Source: Firmicutes bacterium UBA4882
Lineage (GTDB): Bacteria > Bacillota > UBA4882
DNA: 5,376 nucleotides
Assembly (NCBI GenBank): GCA_002399265.1
Contig: DHDG01000039.1
Span: 99,604 to 104,979, forward strand
Direction: 5' to 3'
Shown here piece by piece: positions 1-5,376 of this stretch. The notes beneath the pieces are model-generated. The model saw only the letters and a list, made by a program, of their open reading frames with translations. It did not search any database and was not told where the DNA came from. The position numbers and the translations under genes are program-made. The stretch's first letter is position 1. Each line of letters starts with the position of its first letter.

Positions 1-104
1 CCTTTATGACCCTGTGTATTGACAATCCGAGCAATAGCGCAGAAATCTCCGTTACTATTTGCACTACCATTTCCGCGACTATTACCGCTTCCGCTCCCGC
101 TCAT
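1..104 (-). CDS. rimM: RimM, 16S rRNA processing / 30S maturation factor (partial, N-terminus only)
   Basis: Only the first 34 codons are present; the gene runs off the left edge. Visible residues 23-34 read AIARIVNTQGHK, matching the start of the RimM N-terminal barrel (family pattern: xIGKIVxxxGxKGEV). RimM binds ribosomal protein S19 and helps 30S head assembly; it normally lies between ylqD or khpA and trmD in this cluster, which fits. The ATG at 104-102 overlaps the ylqD TGA as ATGA, suggesting translational coupling; no strong SD precedes it. It is the only canonical start available: an in-frame TAA lies at 143-141, and no ATG, GTG or TTG occurs later in the visible frame. The oddity is an 18-residue Ser/Gly/Asn-rich leader (residues 2-19, 16 of 18 being S, G or N) before the conserved core. 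Identity is confident from motif plus context, despite the short fragment. Confidence 0.88.
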   Translation of the reverse strand, partial: MSGSGSGNSRGNGSANSNGDFCAIARIVNTQGHK

Positions 105-517
105 TTTGTTTCTGACCGGATTTCCAGAATAATACCGTCTTTAATCAACAGTTCCGAACGGGATAAAGCTGCCAGATCGGTACCAGGAGCCACAACTACC
201 TGAGCCTGCACAGTTCCGCGCTGTATTTCGGCACCTTCCGGCAGAGCATTGATCTCTTCGATTTTGGCAAGCAATTCGGATTTCATGTCAGTGCGCTTTT
301 TCTTCTCTTCTTCAATCCGTCCGCGAAACGCCATAGCACTTTTCAGATCTTCTCTTTCCAAAGCGCTCAACGCTCTGCGTCCCTGAAACTCAATTTGCTG
401 TATTTCCAAATCCAGCTGACTGATCCCCTCTTGGATCTCATCAGTCAGTTCCTGACGAAGATTAGCGGTTACGACCGACTTCATTGCTATTGGAATCAGC
501 AGAGTCAGTTCATTCAC
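101..517 (-). CDS. ylqD: YlqD-family coiled-coil protein
   Basis: A 138-residue protein in the usual YlqD position between khpA and rimM. YlqD is a Bacillota family without an established function. Residues about 19-91 are highly charged with heptad-like spacing, as expected for a long coiled coil. They are followed by LPEGAEI (residues 92-98) and a small hydrophobic C-terminal portion ending in IKDGIILEIR, a layout recalled for B. subtilis YlqD (about 128 aa). No signal peptide or membrane segment is visible. I chose the GTG at 517 because a GGGGTG SD (530-525) stands 7 nt before it and the family alignment begins there. A GTG at 532 would add five residues (143 aa) and has a poorer SD spacing; a TTG at 520 is also possible. 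The stop TGA overlaps the rimM ATG. Family assignment is good; function is unknown. Confidence 0.85.
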   Translation of the reverse strand: MNELTLLIPIAMKSVVTANLRQELTDEIQEGISQLDLEIQQIEFQGRRALSALEREDLKSAMAFRGRIEEEKKKRTDMKSELLAKIEEINALPEGAEIQRGTVQAQVVVAPGTDLAALSRSELLIKDGIILEIRSETK

Positions 518-524
518 CAAGCGG

Positions 525-530
525 CACCCC
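525..530 (-). promoter_or_regulatory. Ribosome binding site deciding the ylqD start
   Basis: GGGGTG on the minus strand can pair with the 16S anti-SD sequence (one G-U wobble) and stands 7 nt before the GTG at 517. Measured from the upstream GTG at 532 it would lie inside the coding region, so it favours the shorter ylqD. Confidence 0.5.
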
Positions 531-540
531 ACTCCATCCT

Positions 541-771
541 TTATTGCCAGAGTTCAACAGAAACTCTTTTGCCTTCGCGCTGCCCCAATGACTTAGCGAC
601 GTTACGAATTGCCTTAATAATACGGCCTTGTCGACCAATGATCTTGCCTACATCTTTTTGAGCAACTTTGATTTCCAGCAAAATGCGGTCATCACTCTTG
701 GCCTCGGCAATATTCACTTCGTCGGGTTCATCAACCAGTGCGCGGGCAATAACTTCAATAACTTCTTTCAT
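541..771 (-). CDS. khpA: KhpA, small KH-domain RNA-binding protein
   Basis: A 76-residue protein that is essentially one KH domain. The RNA-binding loop GRQG is at residues 46-49 within VGKIIGRQGRIIKAIRNV, and the N-terminal MKEVIEVIARALVDEPDEVN is typical of the YlqC/KhpA family (about 75-81 aa). In Gram-positive bacteria KhpA pairs with KhpB (Jag/EloR) as an RNA-binding complex affecting cell elongation and division; that partner is not in this window. The ATG at 771 is chosen because GGGGGAGGT stands exactly 7 nt before it; an in-frame TTG at 789 would add six residues but would place this SD inside the gene. It follows rpsP by 19 nt, so the two are almost certainly co-transcribed, as in most Bacillota. 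Nothing about the domain is unusual. Confidence 0.95.
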   Translation of the reverse strand: MKEVIEVIARALVDEPDEVNIAEAKSDDRILLEIKVAQKDVGKIIGRQGRIIKAIRNVAKSLGQREGKRVSVELWQ

Positions 772-778
772 GGAAATG

Positions 779-787
779 ACCTCCCCC
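779..787 (-). promoter_or_regulatory. Strong ribosome binding site of khpA
   Basis: GGGGGAGGT on the minus strand lies in the rpsP-khpA gap, 7 nt before the ATG at 771. It decides that start over the upstream in-frame TTG at 789. Confidence 0.85.
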
Positions 788-790
788 AAG

Positions 791-1054
791 CTACTCCCCG
801 GCAGCTTCAGTACCGATCACTCCGGCCTTTTTCAGCAAACGACGGACAGTATCAGAAGGCTGCGCGCCCTTCTTAAGCCAATCTAATGCTCTTTCCTGAT
901 CGATCTCAAACTCGACCGGATCGGCAATCGGATTATAATGACCCAGGATCTCCAAAAACCGGCCGTCACGGGGATACCGCGAATCAGCCACCACTACACG
1001 ATAGCTGGGACGCTTTTTGGCGCCGGTACGTGTTAAGCGCATTTTCACAGACAT
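791..1054 (-). CDS. rpsP: 30S ribosomal protein S16
   Basis: An 87-residue protein with the full S16 pattern: MSVKMRLTRTGAKKRPSYRVVVADSR at the N-terminus, RDGRF at residues 29-33, an LGHYNP turn ending at 42, and GAQPSDTVRRLLKKAG at 63-78. S16 binds 16S rRNA early in 30S assembly and stabilises the body of the small subunit. The length is normal for the family (about 80-90 aa). The ATG at 1054 is preceded by AAGGGAGGTGAA with the SD core 8 nt away; a second ATG at residue 5 is less likely because family members begin about four residues before the RL motif. It sits 27 nt after ffh and 19 nt before khpA, the usual Bacillota arrangement linking SRP and 30S assembly genes. The rich basic composition is as expected for an rRNA-binding protein. 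Confidence 0.98.
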   Translation of the reverse strand: MSVKMRLTRTGAKKRPSYRVVVADSRYPRDGRFLEILGHYNPIADPVEFEIDQERALDWLKKGAQPSDTVRRLLKKAGVIGTEAAGE

Positions 1055-1062
1055 GTTGCATT

Positions 1063-1070
1063 CACCTCCC
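1063..1070 (-). promoter_or_regulatory. Strong ribosome binding site of rpsP
   Basis: GGGAGGTG, part of a longer AAGGGAGGTGAA, fills much of the 27-nt ffh-rpsP gap and is 8 nt from the rpsP ATG. It is near-complete anti-SD complementarity, fitting a highly expressed ribosomal protein. The gap is too short for a separate terminator or promoter. Confidence 0.85.
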
Positions 1071-1081
1071 TTATATAACTC

Positions 1082-2425
1082 CTATATCGGAAAAGGAAAT
1101 TTGTTGCCGCCTTTCCCTTTACCTCCACCTTTAGTAAAATCACCAAGCTGCTTCATCATTTTGCGTGATTGCTCAAAAGAACTGAGTAGCTTATTGACAT
1201 CCTGCACGGTAGTGCCGCTTCCACTTGCGACGCGACGTTTTCTGCTGCCGTCAATAATCTGAGGATTGCGGCGTTCTTTAAAGGTCATTGAATTAATAAT
1301 GGCCTCCGCCCGATCCAGCTCTTTCGGATCGATCTTAATCCCTTTAAGCTGTTTCTGTGGAATCCCCGGAAGCATTGACATCAGCTGATCCAACGGTCCC
1401 ATTTGGCGGACCTGTTTCATCTGTTCCAGAAAATCTTCTAAGGTAAACTCGGCTGAACGTAGTTTGGCAGCCAGCTTCTTGCTGTTTTCCAGATCAAACT
1501 GTGTTTCGGCTTTTTCGATTAATGATAAGACATCGCCCATGCCCAAAATACGGGAAGCCATCCGATCGGGATGAAATGTTTCCAACTGATCGGTCTTTTC
1601 GCCAACGCCAGCGAACTTAATTGGTATGCCGGTGACAGCACGGATTGAAAGCGCCGCACCGCCGCGCGTATCACTGTCCAGCTTTGTAAGGATTAGTCCA
1701 GTCAGATTCAGATCCGAATGAAATCCCTCGGCAACATTGACTGCGTCCTGTCCGGTCATTGCATCGACCACTAACAGGATTTCGTGCGGACGAACTACTG
1801 ATTTAATCTCTTTCAATTCGTCCATTAACTCATGATCAATATGCAGACGACCGGCGGTATCAATTAAAACAGCGTCCCGACCCAGTCTGAGGGCTTCCGC
1901 AACCGCCTGGCGAGCAATCTCCGGCGGGCGGGCGCCTTCGAGACTAAAAACCGGTAAGTCTAGCTGCCCGCCAAGAACCTGCAGCTGTTTGACGGCTGCG
2001 GGACGATAAATATCAGCAGCCACCAGTAAAGGACGGCGTCCGTTTTTCTTAAGCTGCGCACCCAGTTTGGCACAGGAAGTCGTTTTGCCAGAACCCTGCA
2101 AACCGACTAGCATGATAACGCCCGGAGGGTTTGGGACTGCGGCCAGTTTGCTTTCCTTTTGGCCCATCAGGGCTGCCAGTTCTTCATGAACAATTTTGAC
2201 AACCTGCTGCCCCGGAGTCAGGCTGGCGGCTACTTCCTGGCCGACTGCCCGTTCCTTAACTTTGGCAACAAAGTCTTTGACTACACGAAAGTTCACATCC
2301 GCCTCGAGCAAGGCCAAGCGCACCTCACGCAAGGCATCCGTGACATCTTTTTCACTTAGTTTCCCTTTGCCCCGCAGTTTCCGGAATGTTTCCTGCAACC
2401 GGGCTGACAGATTTTCAAAAACCAT
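1082..2425 (-). CDS. ffh: Ffh / SRP54, signal recognition particle GTPase
   Basis: A 447-residue protein of normal length. The N domain (about 1-95) begins MVFENLSARLQETFRKLRGKGKLSE. The G domain has G1 GLQGSGKT at 108-115, the insertion-box segment ADIYRPAAVKQL at 137-148, DTAGR at 189-193, TKLD at 247-250 and GVGE at 273-276. The methionine-rich M domain (about 296-430) binds signal peptides and carries the SRP RNA-binding segment SRKRRVASGSGTTVQDVNKLL at 394-414. Ffh with 4.5S/scRNA binds signal sequences on translating ribosomes and docks with FtsY, encoded two genes upstream. The ATG at 2425 has GAGGAG 7 nt before it; a longer in-frame reading to 2440 would overlap ylxM and lacks family support. 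The C-terminal tail is Gly/Lys-rich and ends NKFPFPI. Its SD overlaps the ylxM stop codon, so translation of the two is probably coupled. Confidence 0.99.
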   Translation of the reverse strand: MVFENLSARLQETFRKLRGKGKLSEKDVTDALREVRLALLEADVNFRVVKDFVAKVKERAVGQEVAASLTPGQQVVKIVHEELAALMGQKESKLAAVPNPPGVIMLVGLQGSGKTTSCAKLGAQLKKNGRRPLLVAADIYRPAAVKQLQVLGGQLDLPVFSLEGARPPEIARQAVAEALRLGRDAVLIDTAGRLHIDHELMDELKEIKSVVRPHEILLVVDAMTGQDAVNVAEGFHSDLNLTGLILTKLDSDTRGGAALSIRAVTGIPIKFAGVGEKTDQLETFHPDRMASRILGMGDVLSLIEKAETQFDLENSKKLAAKLRSAEFTLEDFLEQMKQVRQMGPLDQLMSMLPGIPQKQLKGIKIDPKELDRAEAIINSMTFKERRNPQIIDGSRKRRVASGSGTTVQDVNKLLSSFEQSRKMMKQLGDFTKGGGKGKGGNKFPFPI

Positions 2426-2432
2426 TGTCGCG

Positions 2433-2438
2433 CTCCTC
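2433..2438 (-). promoter_or_regulatory. Ribosome binding site of ffh overlapping the ylxM stop
   Basis: GAGGAG on the minus strand begins inside the ylxM TGA (2439-2437) and ends 7 nt before the ffh ATG at 2425. Ribosomes terminating on ylxM would sit on this site, an arrangement that suits coupled translation. Confidence 0.8.
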
Positions 2439-2799
2439 AATCTTCTTCCTGGAGCAGCCTGACGTTCTGAACAAGCCGCTCGATTTCAGATCGAATCTCC
2501 GCTGGTGGATTAAGCTCGATCAAATGCTTTGCCGAGGCCAGTATTTCGGAAATTGTTTTTTGATTAGCATGATACTTTTCGATTAAGGCTAACCTGGCTT
2601 CGTAATTTTCAAGCAGTTCCTCGACACGCTGAAGCAAATCATGAACCGCCTGGCGCGAGTTACCCTCTTCGGCGGAAATCTCAGCCAGCGACAGGTCGTC
2701 AAAACAATAACGCTCCACGACTGAGCGCTGTTTTTCAGTCAGCAGGCTGCCGTAAAAGTCATACAAAAGTCCCAGCCGGACAATGCGATCGGTTTCCAC
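2437..2799 (-). CDS. ylxM: YlxM, helix-turn-helix regulator/partner of SRP
   Basis: A 120-residue protein immediately upstream of ffh, the diagnostic position for YlxM (UPF0122). The N-terminal half reads LYDFYGSLLTEKQRSVVERYCFDDLSLAEISAEEG..SRQAVHDLLQRVEELLENYE, a sigma-70 region 4-like helix-turn-helix (about residues 19-65) with the SRQAV recognition-helix motif of the family. The C-terminal half is helical and charged. In streptococci YlxM binds Ffh and SRP RNA and modulates GTPase activity; whether it binds DNA is not settled. The start is a GTG at 2799, with AGGAGGTG 5 nt before it and no nearby ATG in frame. The gene is the first after the putative promoter in the ftsY-ylxM gap and ends 11 nt before ffh. 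Length and motifs are intact. Confidence 0.95.
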   Translation of the reverse strand: METDRIVRLGLLYDFYGSLLTEKQRSVVERYCFDDLSLAEISAEEGNSRQAVHDLLQRVEELLENYEARLALIEKYHANQKTISEILASAKHLIELNPPAEIRSEIERLVQNVRLLQEED

Positions 2800-2804
2800 C
2801 TGCG

Positions 2805-2812
2805 CACCTCCT
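2805..2812 (-). promoter_or_regulatory. Strong ribosome binding site of ylxM
   Basis: AGGAGGTG on the minus strand is a perfect anti-SD match, 5 nt before the GTG at 2799. Its strength may offset the non-ATG start. Confidence 0.85.
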
Positions 2813-2849
2813 GCTCCCTGCTGTAAAGTATTTTCCCTTAACAGTAGTA

Positions 2850-2878
2850 AGTATACAGAAACATCGCGAGCAGGTCAA
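2850..2878 (-). promoter_or_regulatory. Putative sigma-A promoter for ylxM-ffh-rpsP-khpA-ylqD-rimM
   Basis: On the minus strand, TTGACC (2878-2873) is separated by exactly 17 nt from TATACT (2855-2850), a one-mismatch match in each hexamer to the sigma-70/sigma-A consensus with optimal spacing. A run of seven A residues (2889-2883) lies just upstream of the -35 and could act as an UP-like element. Transcription would start near 2845-2842, giving a leader of about 45 nt before the ylxM GTG. It sits in the only long intergenic gap of the window. This is a sequence prediction without transcript evidence. Confidence 0.72.
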
Positions 2879-2904
2879 GAAGTTTTTTTGCCTCTACCTG
2901 CTCG
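2867..2904. repeat. 9-bp perfect inverted repeat overlapping the -35 element
   Basis: CGAGCAGGT (2867-2875) and ACCTGCTCG (2896-2904) are perfect inverted copies separated by 20 nt. On the minus strand the downstream arm shares three bases with the -35 hexamer and runs into the spacer. It could be an operator for a dimeric regulator, or a hairpin in read-through RNA coming from ftsY. No U-run follows on the minus strand, so it is not a standard intrinsic terminator. Chance is also possible. Confidence 0.5.
2878..2891. repeat. 14-bp direct repeat, copy 1 (A-tract upstream of the ylxM promoter)
   Basis: AGAAGTTTTTTTGC here is identical to 2927-2940. On the minus strand this copy gives GCAAAAAAACTTCT directly abutting the -35 hexamer and forms most of the loop of the 9-bp inverted repeat. 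Confidence 0.6.
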
Positions 2905-2926
2905 GACACCCCGCGGCAAAATAAAC

Positions 2927-2940
2927 AGAAGTTTTTTTGC
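2927..2940. repeat. 14-bp direct repeat, copy 2 (immediately after the ftsY stop)
   Basis: Identical 14-mer to 2878-2891, 49 bp away, beginning right at the base next to the ftsY TGA (2943-2941). No promoter hexamers follow this copy at the equivalent positions, so it may be the remnant of a short local duplication. Confidence 0.6.
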
Positions 2941-3882
2941 TCACGCAAACAACGCCTCAATAAATTCTCCATAATGAAATTCCCGTAAATCCTCCGGCCT
3001 TTCCCCTACGCCGATATACTTAATTGGAATTCCCAAAATGCCCGCAATGGCGATAATTACGCCACCTTTGGCGGTCCCATCGAGCTTAGTTAAAGCGACA
3101 CCGGAGACAGCGACTGCTTCTTTAAAAATCTTAGCCTGTTCGATGGCATTCTGCCCGGTAGTGGCATCGAGTACCAGCAATACTTCGGTACGAAACCCAA
3201 CCGCTTCCCTGGTAACCACCCGATGCACTTTTCGCAGCTCTTCCATCAAATTGACCTTGGTATGCAACCGCCCGGCAGTATCGAGCAAGACCAAGTCTGA
3301 CTTTCTGGCCTTCGCAGCCTGAATGGTATCAAAGGCTACCGCCGCCGGATCGCTGCCTTCCTGATGCTTAACAATTTCACAACCGGCGCGCTGCGCCCAA
3401 ATATCGAGCTGATCAATGGCAGCAGCACGAAAAGTGTCACCAGCCCCCAAGAGTACCTTTTTTCCCGCCTTGGCATGCAGCGCCGCCAGTTTACCGATGG
3501 TGGTCGTCTTCCCGACTCCATTGACCCCCACAACCATCCAGGCGGCGGGAAAATCTGAATCCGCAACTGCCGCAGCATTCACGACGCTCGCAGCATCCGC
3601 AGCGTGATTTGACAATATCTCAGTCAGCATTTTTTTGAACATTGCCATCACCTGATCTGGTTCACTGACACGGTTGTTATGAATCTCAGTACGAAGCTTC
3701 TTAACCAGCATTTCGGTGGCTTCGACACCAACATCCGCCAGAATCAGGGTCTCTTCCAATTCTTCAAAGAAGTCTTCATCCAGTTTTTTTGAACGCAAGG
3801 TAATATTGCGAACCTGTTCTACCAAACTATGTCTTGTTTTTTCAAGCCCGTCCACCAATCGGGCGAACATACCACCGGACAA
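2941..3882 (-). CDS. ftsY: FtsY, signal recognition particle receptor GTPase
   Basis: A 313-residue protein with the SRP-receptor NG domain. The N domain (about 5-93) begins MFARLVDGLEKTRHSL; the G domain has G1 GVNGVGKT at 119-126, DTFRAAAIDQL at 149-159, DTAGR at 201-205, TKLDGTAKGG at 265-274 and GVGE at 291-294, ending EFHYGEFIEALFA. FtsY docks the Ffh-ribosome complex at the membrane and both GTPases activate each other. The long acidic A domain of proteobacterial FtsY is absent, as is usual in Gram-positives, and an Ala-rich linker (about 94-108) joins N and G. The start is uncertain: a TTG at 3882 has GGGGAGG exactly 7 nt before it and is preferred; an ATG at 3924 (327 aa) lies 7 nt after the smc stop but has no good SD; an ATG at 3870 matches the usual family start but is 19 nt from the SD. 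Confidence 0.97.
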   Translation of the reverse strand: MSGGMFARLVDGLEKTRHSLVEQVRNITLRSKKLDEDFFEELEETLILADVGVEATEMLVKKLRTEIHNNRVSEPDQVMAMFKKMLTEILSNHAADAASVVNAAAVADSDFPAAWMVVGVNGVGKTTTIGKLAALHAKAGKKVLLGAGDTFRAAAIDQLDIWAQRAGCEIVKHQEGSDPAAVAFDTIQAAKARKSDLVLLDTAGRLHTKVNLMEELRKVHRVVTREAVGFRTEVLLVLDATTGQNAIEQAKIFKEAVAVSGVALTKLDGTAKGGVIIAIAGILGIPIKYIGVGERPEDLREFHYGEFIEALFA

Positions 3883-3889
3883 ATCAGTT

Positions 3890-3896
3890 CCTCCCC
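3890..3896 (-). promoter_or_regulatory. Ribosome binding site deciding the ftsY start
   Basis: GGGGAGG on the minus strand is the only strong SD near the ftsY start. It is 7 nt from a TTG (3882-3880) and lies inside the reading frame that opens at the ATG at 3924, so it argues for the TTG start. Confidence 0.6.
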
Positions 3897-3931
3897 ACTT
3901 TCTATTGTGCGTCTTGCCATCCATCAGTTCA

Positions 3932-5376
3932 TCAGCCAGCCTGTTTTTTTAATTGCAGCGACAGTAACTTAGAAACGCCCATTTCCTCCATGGTGACACC
4001 ATAGATCGCATCTGCGAGTTCCATAGTGCCGCGTCTGTGCGTCACAATAATCAATTGTAGATCCTTGGAAAACTCGGACAATAAATCAGCAAAGCGGTGT
4101 ACGTTAGCCTCATCTAAAGTCGCATCAATCTCATCCAGAATACAGAAGGGAGTCGGCTTGACGCGCAAGATGGCAAATAGCAGCGCAATTGCAGTCAAGG
4201 CCCGCTCGCCTCCTGAAAGAAGCGTCAGAGATTGCTGACGTTTGCCCGGTGGTTGAGCCGTAATTTCAATGCCTGATTCCAGAGGCTTTTCCGGATCAAG
4301 CAGGTACACGTCAGCTTGACCTCCTTCAAACAGCTGGGCGAAAATATCGCTAAAGGCCGCTTTAACCTGATCGAAAGTATCTGTAAATCTACGTGCTGTA
4401 GTCTGCTCGATCTCCTCAATCACATTGGCCAGATCTTTTCTGGCTTCCACCAAATCGTCATATTGCTTTTGCAGAAACTCATACCTCTCTTTGATACGAG
4501 CATAATCATCAATCGCAGCCAGGTTTACTGTGCCCAACGATTTGATTTCTGATTTCAGGCTCTCAATTTTGGCACGATTGCCAGATAAGGCCCCTTCAAA
4601 ATCCCCTACTCTATACTCTTGCCAGGTCTGCCCGTATTGCTCTTCCAGATGATTGCGCAATCCCTCAATATCTCTGGTAACCGAATTCTGGCGCAATTCC
4701 AGACGGTGCACGCGATTCTGCAGTTCTGTGACATTTTTGCGTTTCGCTTTTAATTCCTCTTCCAGCAGATGCAGCGCTTCAGTGCGCTCAGCCCGGACAC
4801 CCCGCAAGGATCGCATGCTTTCCTCAAGGGCCACCTTATCCTGAGCCAATCGACTGCGCACTGCAACTTCATCCTGAATACTCTTTGCCAAAGCAAGTTC
4901 CTCAGCATTCAGTCTTTCCACTTCTGCGCGACAGTTGGCAGCCTCGGCCTCCAAATCCCCGCGATTACTCTCCAGAGAACGGAACTGATTGAGCAAACCG
5001 AGTTCTTCCTGCTCCGCTCCTGCCAAACCGGCTTGCGACTCCGCGAAGGAACGGTAATCGGCATCCTTCGATTTTTGTCTGACCGATAGCTCTTCCTCGA
5101 AGGCTTTGATTTTTTCCTCAATCGCCTGATACTCGCTATCCAGTGCCCCCAGCTTGCTTTGGAGCTCAGCGCGCTGCTGCTGCCGATCGGACTGATGATC
5201 CGTACGGCTGGCCAACTCCGCCAGCAGCGCATCAGAATCCTTCAACATCCTGGCGCGCTCGGCAGCGACACTCTCAAGCTCTTTGCTGCTTTTCGCTTCT
5301 TCCAGCTCCAGTTGGCGCCTGCTTACCTGAAGTTCCCGCAAAGTGGCACGCAGTGCGTCGCGGTTGCTACTAGCTT
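3932..5376 (-). CDS. smc: SMC, chromosome segregation/condensation ATPase (partial, C-terminal 480 residues)
   Basis: The frame is open to the right edge, so the N-terminal head, first arm and hinge are missing; a full SMC is about 1,180 aa. From the edge to about 4560 the protein is long charged coiled coil (the arm returning from the hinge). Next comes the family segment GTVNLAAIDDYARIKERYEFL, then the C-terminal ATPase head: signature LSGGER at 4219-4202, Walker B FCILDEID at 4147-4124 followed by the D-loop ATLDEAN, and IIVTHRRGTMELADAIYGVTMEEMGVSKL near the end. The two heads of an SMC dimer sandwich ATP, and with ScpA/ScpB the complex organises and segregates the nucleoid. No residue of these motifs is missing. 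The TGA at 3934-3932 is followed closely by ftsY, the standard Bacillota order, so co-transcription is likely. A TTG at 5341 is an internal codon, not the start. Confidence 0.98.
   Translation of the reverse strand, partial: ASSNRDALRATLRELQVSRRQLELEEAKSSKELESVAAERARMLKDSDALLAELASRTDHQSDRQQQRAELQSKLGALDSEYQAIEEKIKAFEEELSVRQKSKDADYRSFAESQAGLAGAEQEELGLLNQFRSLESNRGDLEAEAANCRAEVERLNAEELALAKSIQDEVAVRSRLAQDKVALEESMRSLRGVRAERTEALHLLEEELKAKRKNVTELQNRVHRLELRQNSVTRDIEGLRNHLEEQYGQTWQEYRVGDFEGALSGNRAKIESLKSEIKSLGTVNLAAIDDYARIKERYEFLQKQYDDLVEARKDLANVIEEIEQTTARRFTDTFDQVKAAFSDIFAQLFEGGQADVYLLDPEKPLESGIEITAQPPGKRQQSLTLLSGGERALTAIALLFAILRVKPTPFCILDEIDATLDEANVHRFADLLSEFSKDLQLIIVTHRRGTMELADAIYGVTMEEMGVSKLLSLQLKKQAG

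Noticed and set aside
1017..1262. 81-codon plus-strand frame spanning the ffh-rpsP junction
   Set aside because: It is antisense to two unambiguous genes, lacks a ribosome binding site and resembles no protein family I know.
2867..2904. 9-bp inverted repeat read as the smc-ftsY terminator
   Set aside because: The loop is 20 nt and no T-run follows on the minus strand; an operator, processing hairpin or chance is more consistent.
2936..2949. TTTGC-TCAC-GCAAA hairpin at the ftsY stop as a terminator
   Set aside because: The stem is only 5 bp and AT-rich, and on the minus strand it is followed by A residues rather than T residues, so it does not fit an intrinsic terminator for ftsY.
3336..3578. 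80-codon minus-strand frame starting inside ftsY
   Set aside because: It is out of frame with the GTPase motifs of ftsY, which are continuous and intact across the region; it is a shadow frame.
4769..5089. 106-codon open frame on the plus strand
   Set aside because: It lies wholly antisense to the smc coiled-coil region, has no SD and no recognisable domain; smc is certain in the opposite strand.
1..5376. A novel defence, mobile or biosynthetic system
   Set aside because: Every long stretch is explained by a conserved housekeeping gene in its standard order, with no foreign composition, integrase, transposase or repeat array.

Overview
The window holds the conserved smc-ftsY-ylxM-ffh-rpsP-khpA-ylqD-rimM chromosomal cluster, entirely on the minus strand. 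It begins inside smc at the right edge and ends inside rimM at the left edge. The gene order, together with ylxM and ylqD and very strong AGGAGG-type Shine-Dalgarno (SD) sequences, points to a low- to mid-GC Gram-positive lineage (Bacillota). Base composition is about half G+C, which would suit a clostridial or Negativicutes-like member better than an AT-rich Bacillus. I cannot name a genus from the sequence alone.

Layout, in transcription order (right to left): the C-terminal part of the chromosome condensation ATPase SMC; the SRP receptor FtsY; a 141-nt gap with a sigma-A-type promoter, a 9-bp inverted repeat and a 14-bp direct repeat; the Ffh-associated helix-turn-helix protein YlxM; the SRP GTPase Ffh; ribosomal protein S16; the KH-domain RNA-binding protein KhpA; the YlqD-family coiled-coil protein; and the first 34 codons of the 16S processing factor RimM, whose start codon overlaps the ylqD stop as ATGA.

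Functionally the genes form two groups. SMC works on the chromosome. FtsY, YlxM and Ffh belong to the co-translational membrane-targeting pathway, and S16, KhpA and RimM belong to 30S assembly and RNA binding. YlqD has no established role. The gaps between genes are short, several SD sequences sit in or overlap the preceding stop, and only the ftsY-ylxM gap is long enough for a promoter. The likely picture is one read-through operon with an extra internal promoter driving ylxM onward.

I see no mobile element, CRISPR array, tRNA, rRNA or anomalous coding region. No undescribed system is evident. The most unusual points are a Ser/Gly/Asn-rich leader on RimM and the inverted repeat overlapping the -35 element of the internal promoter.
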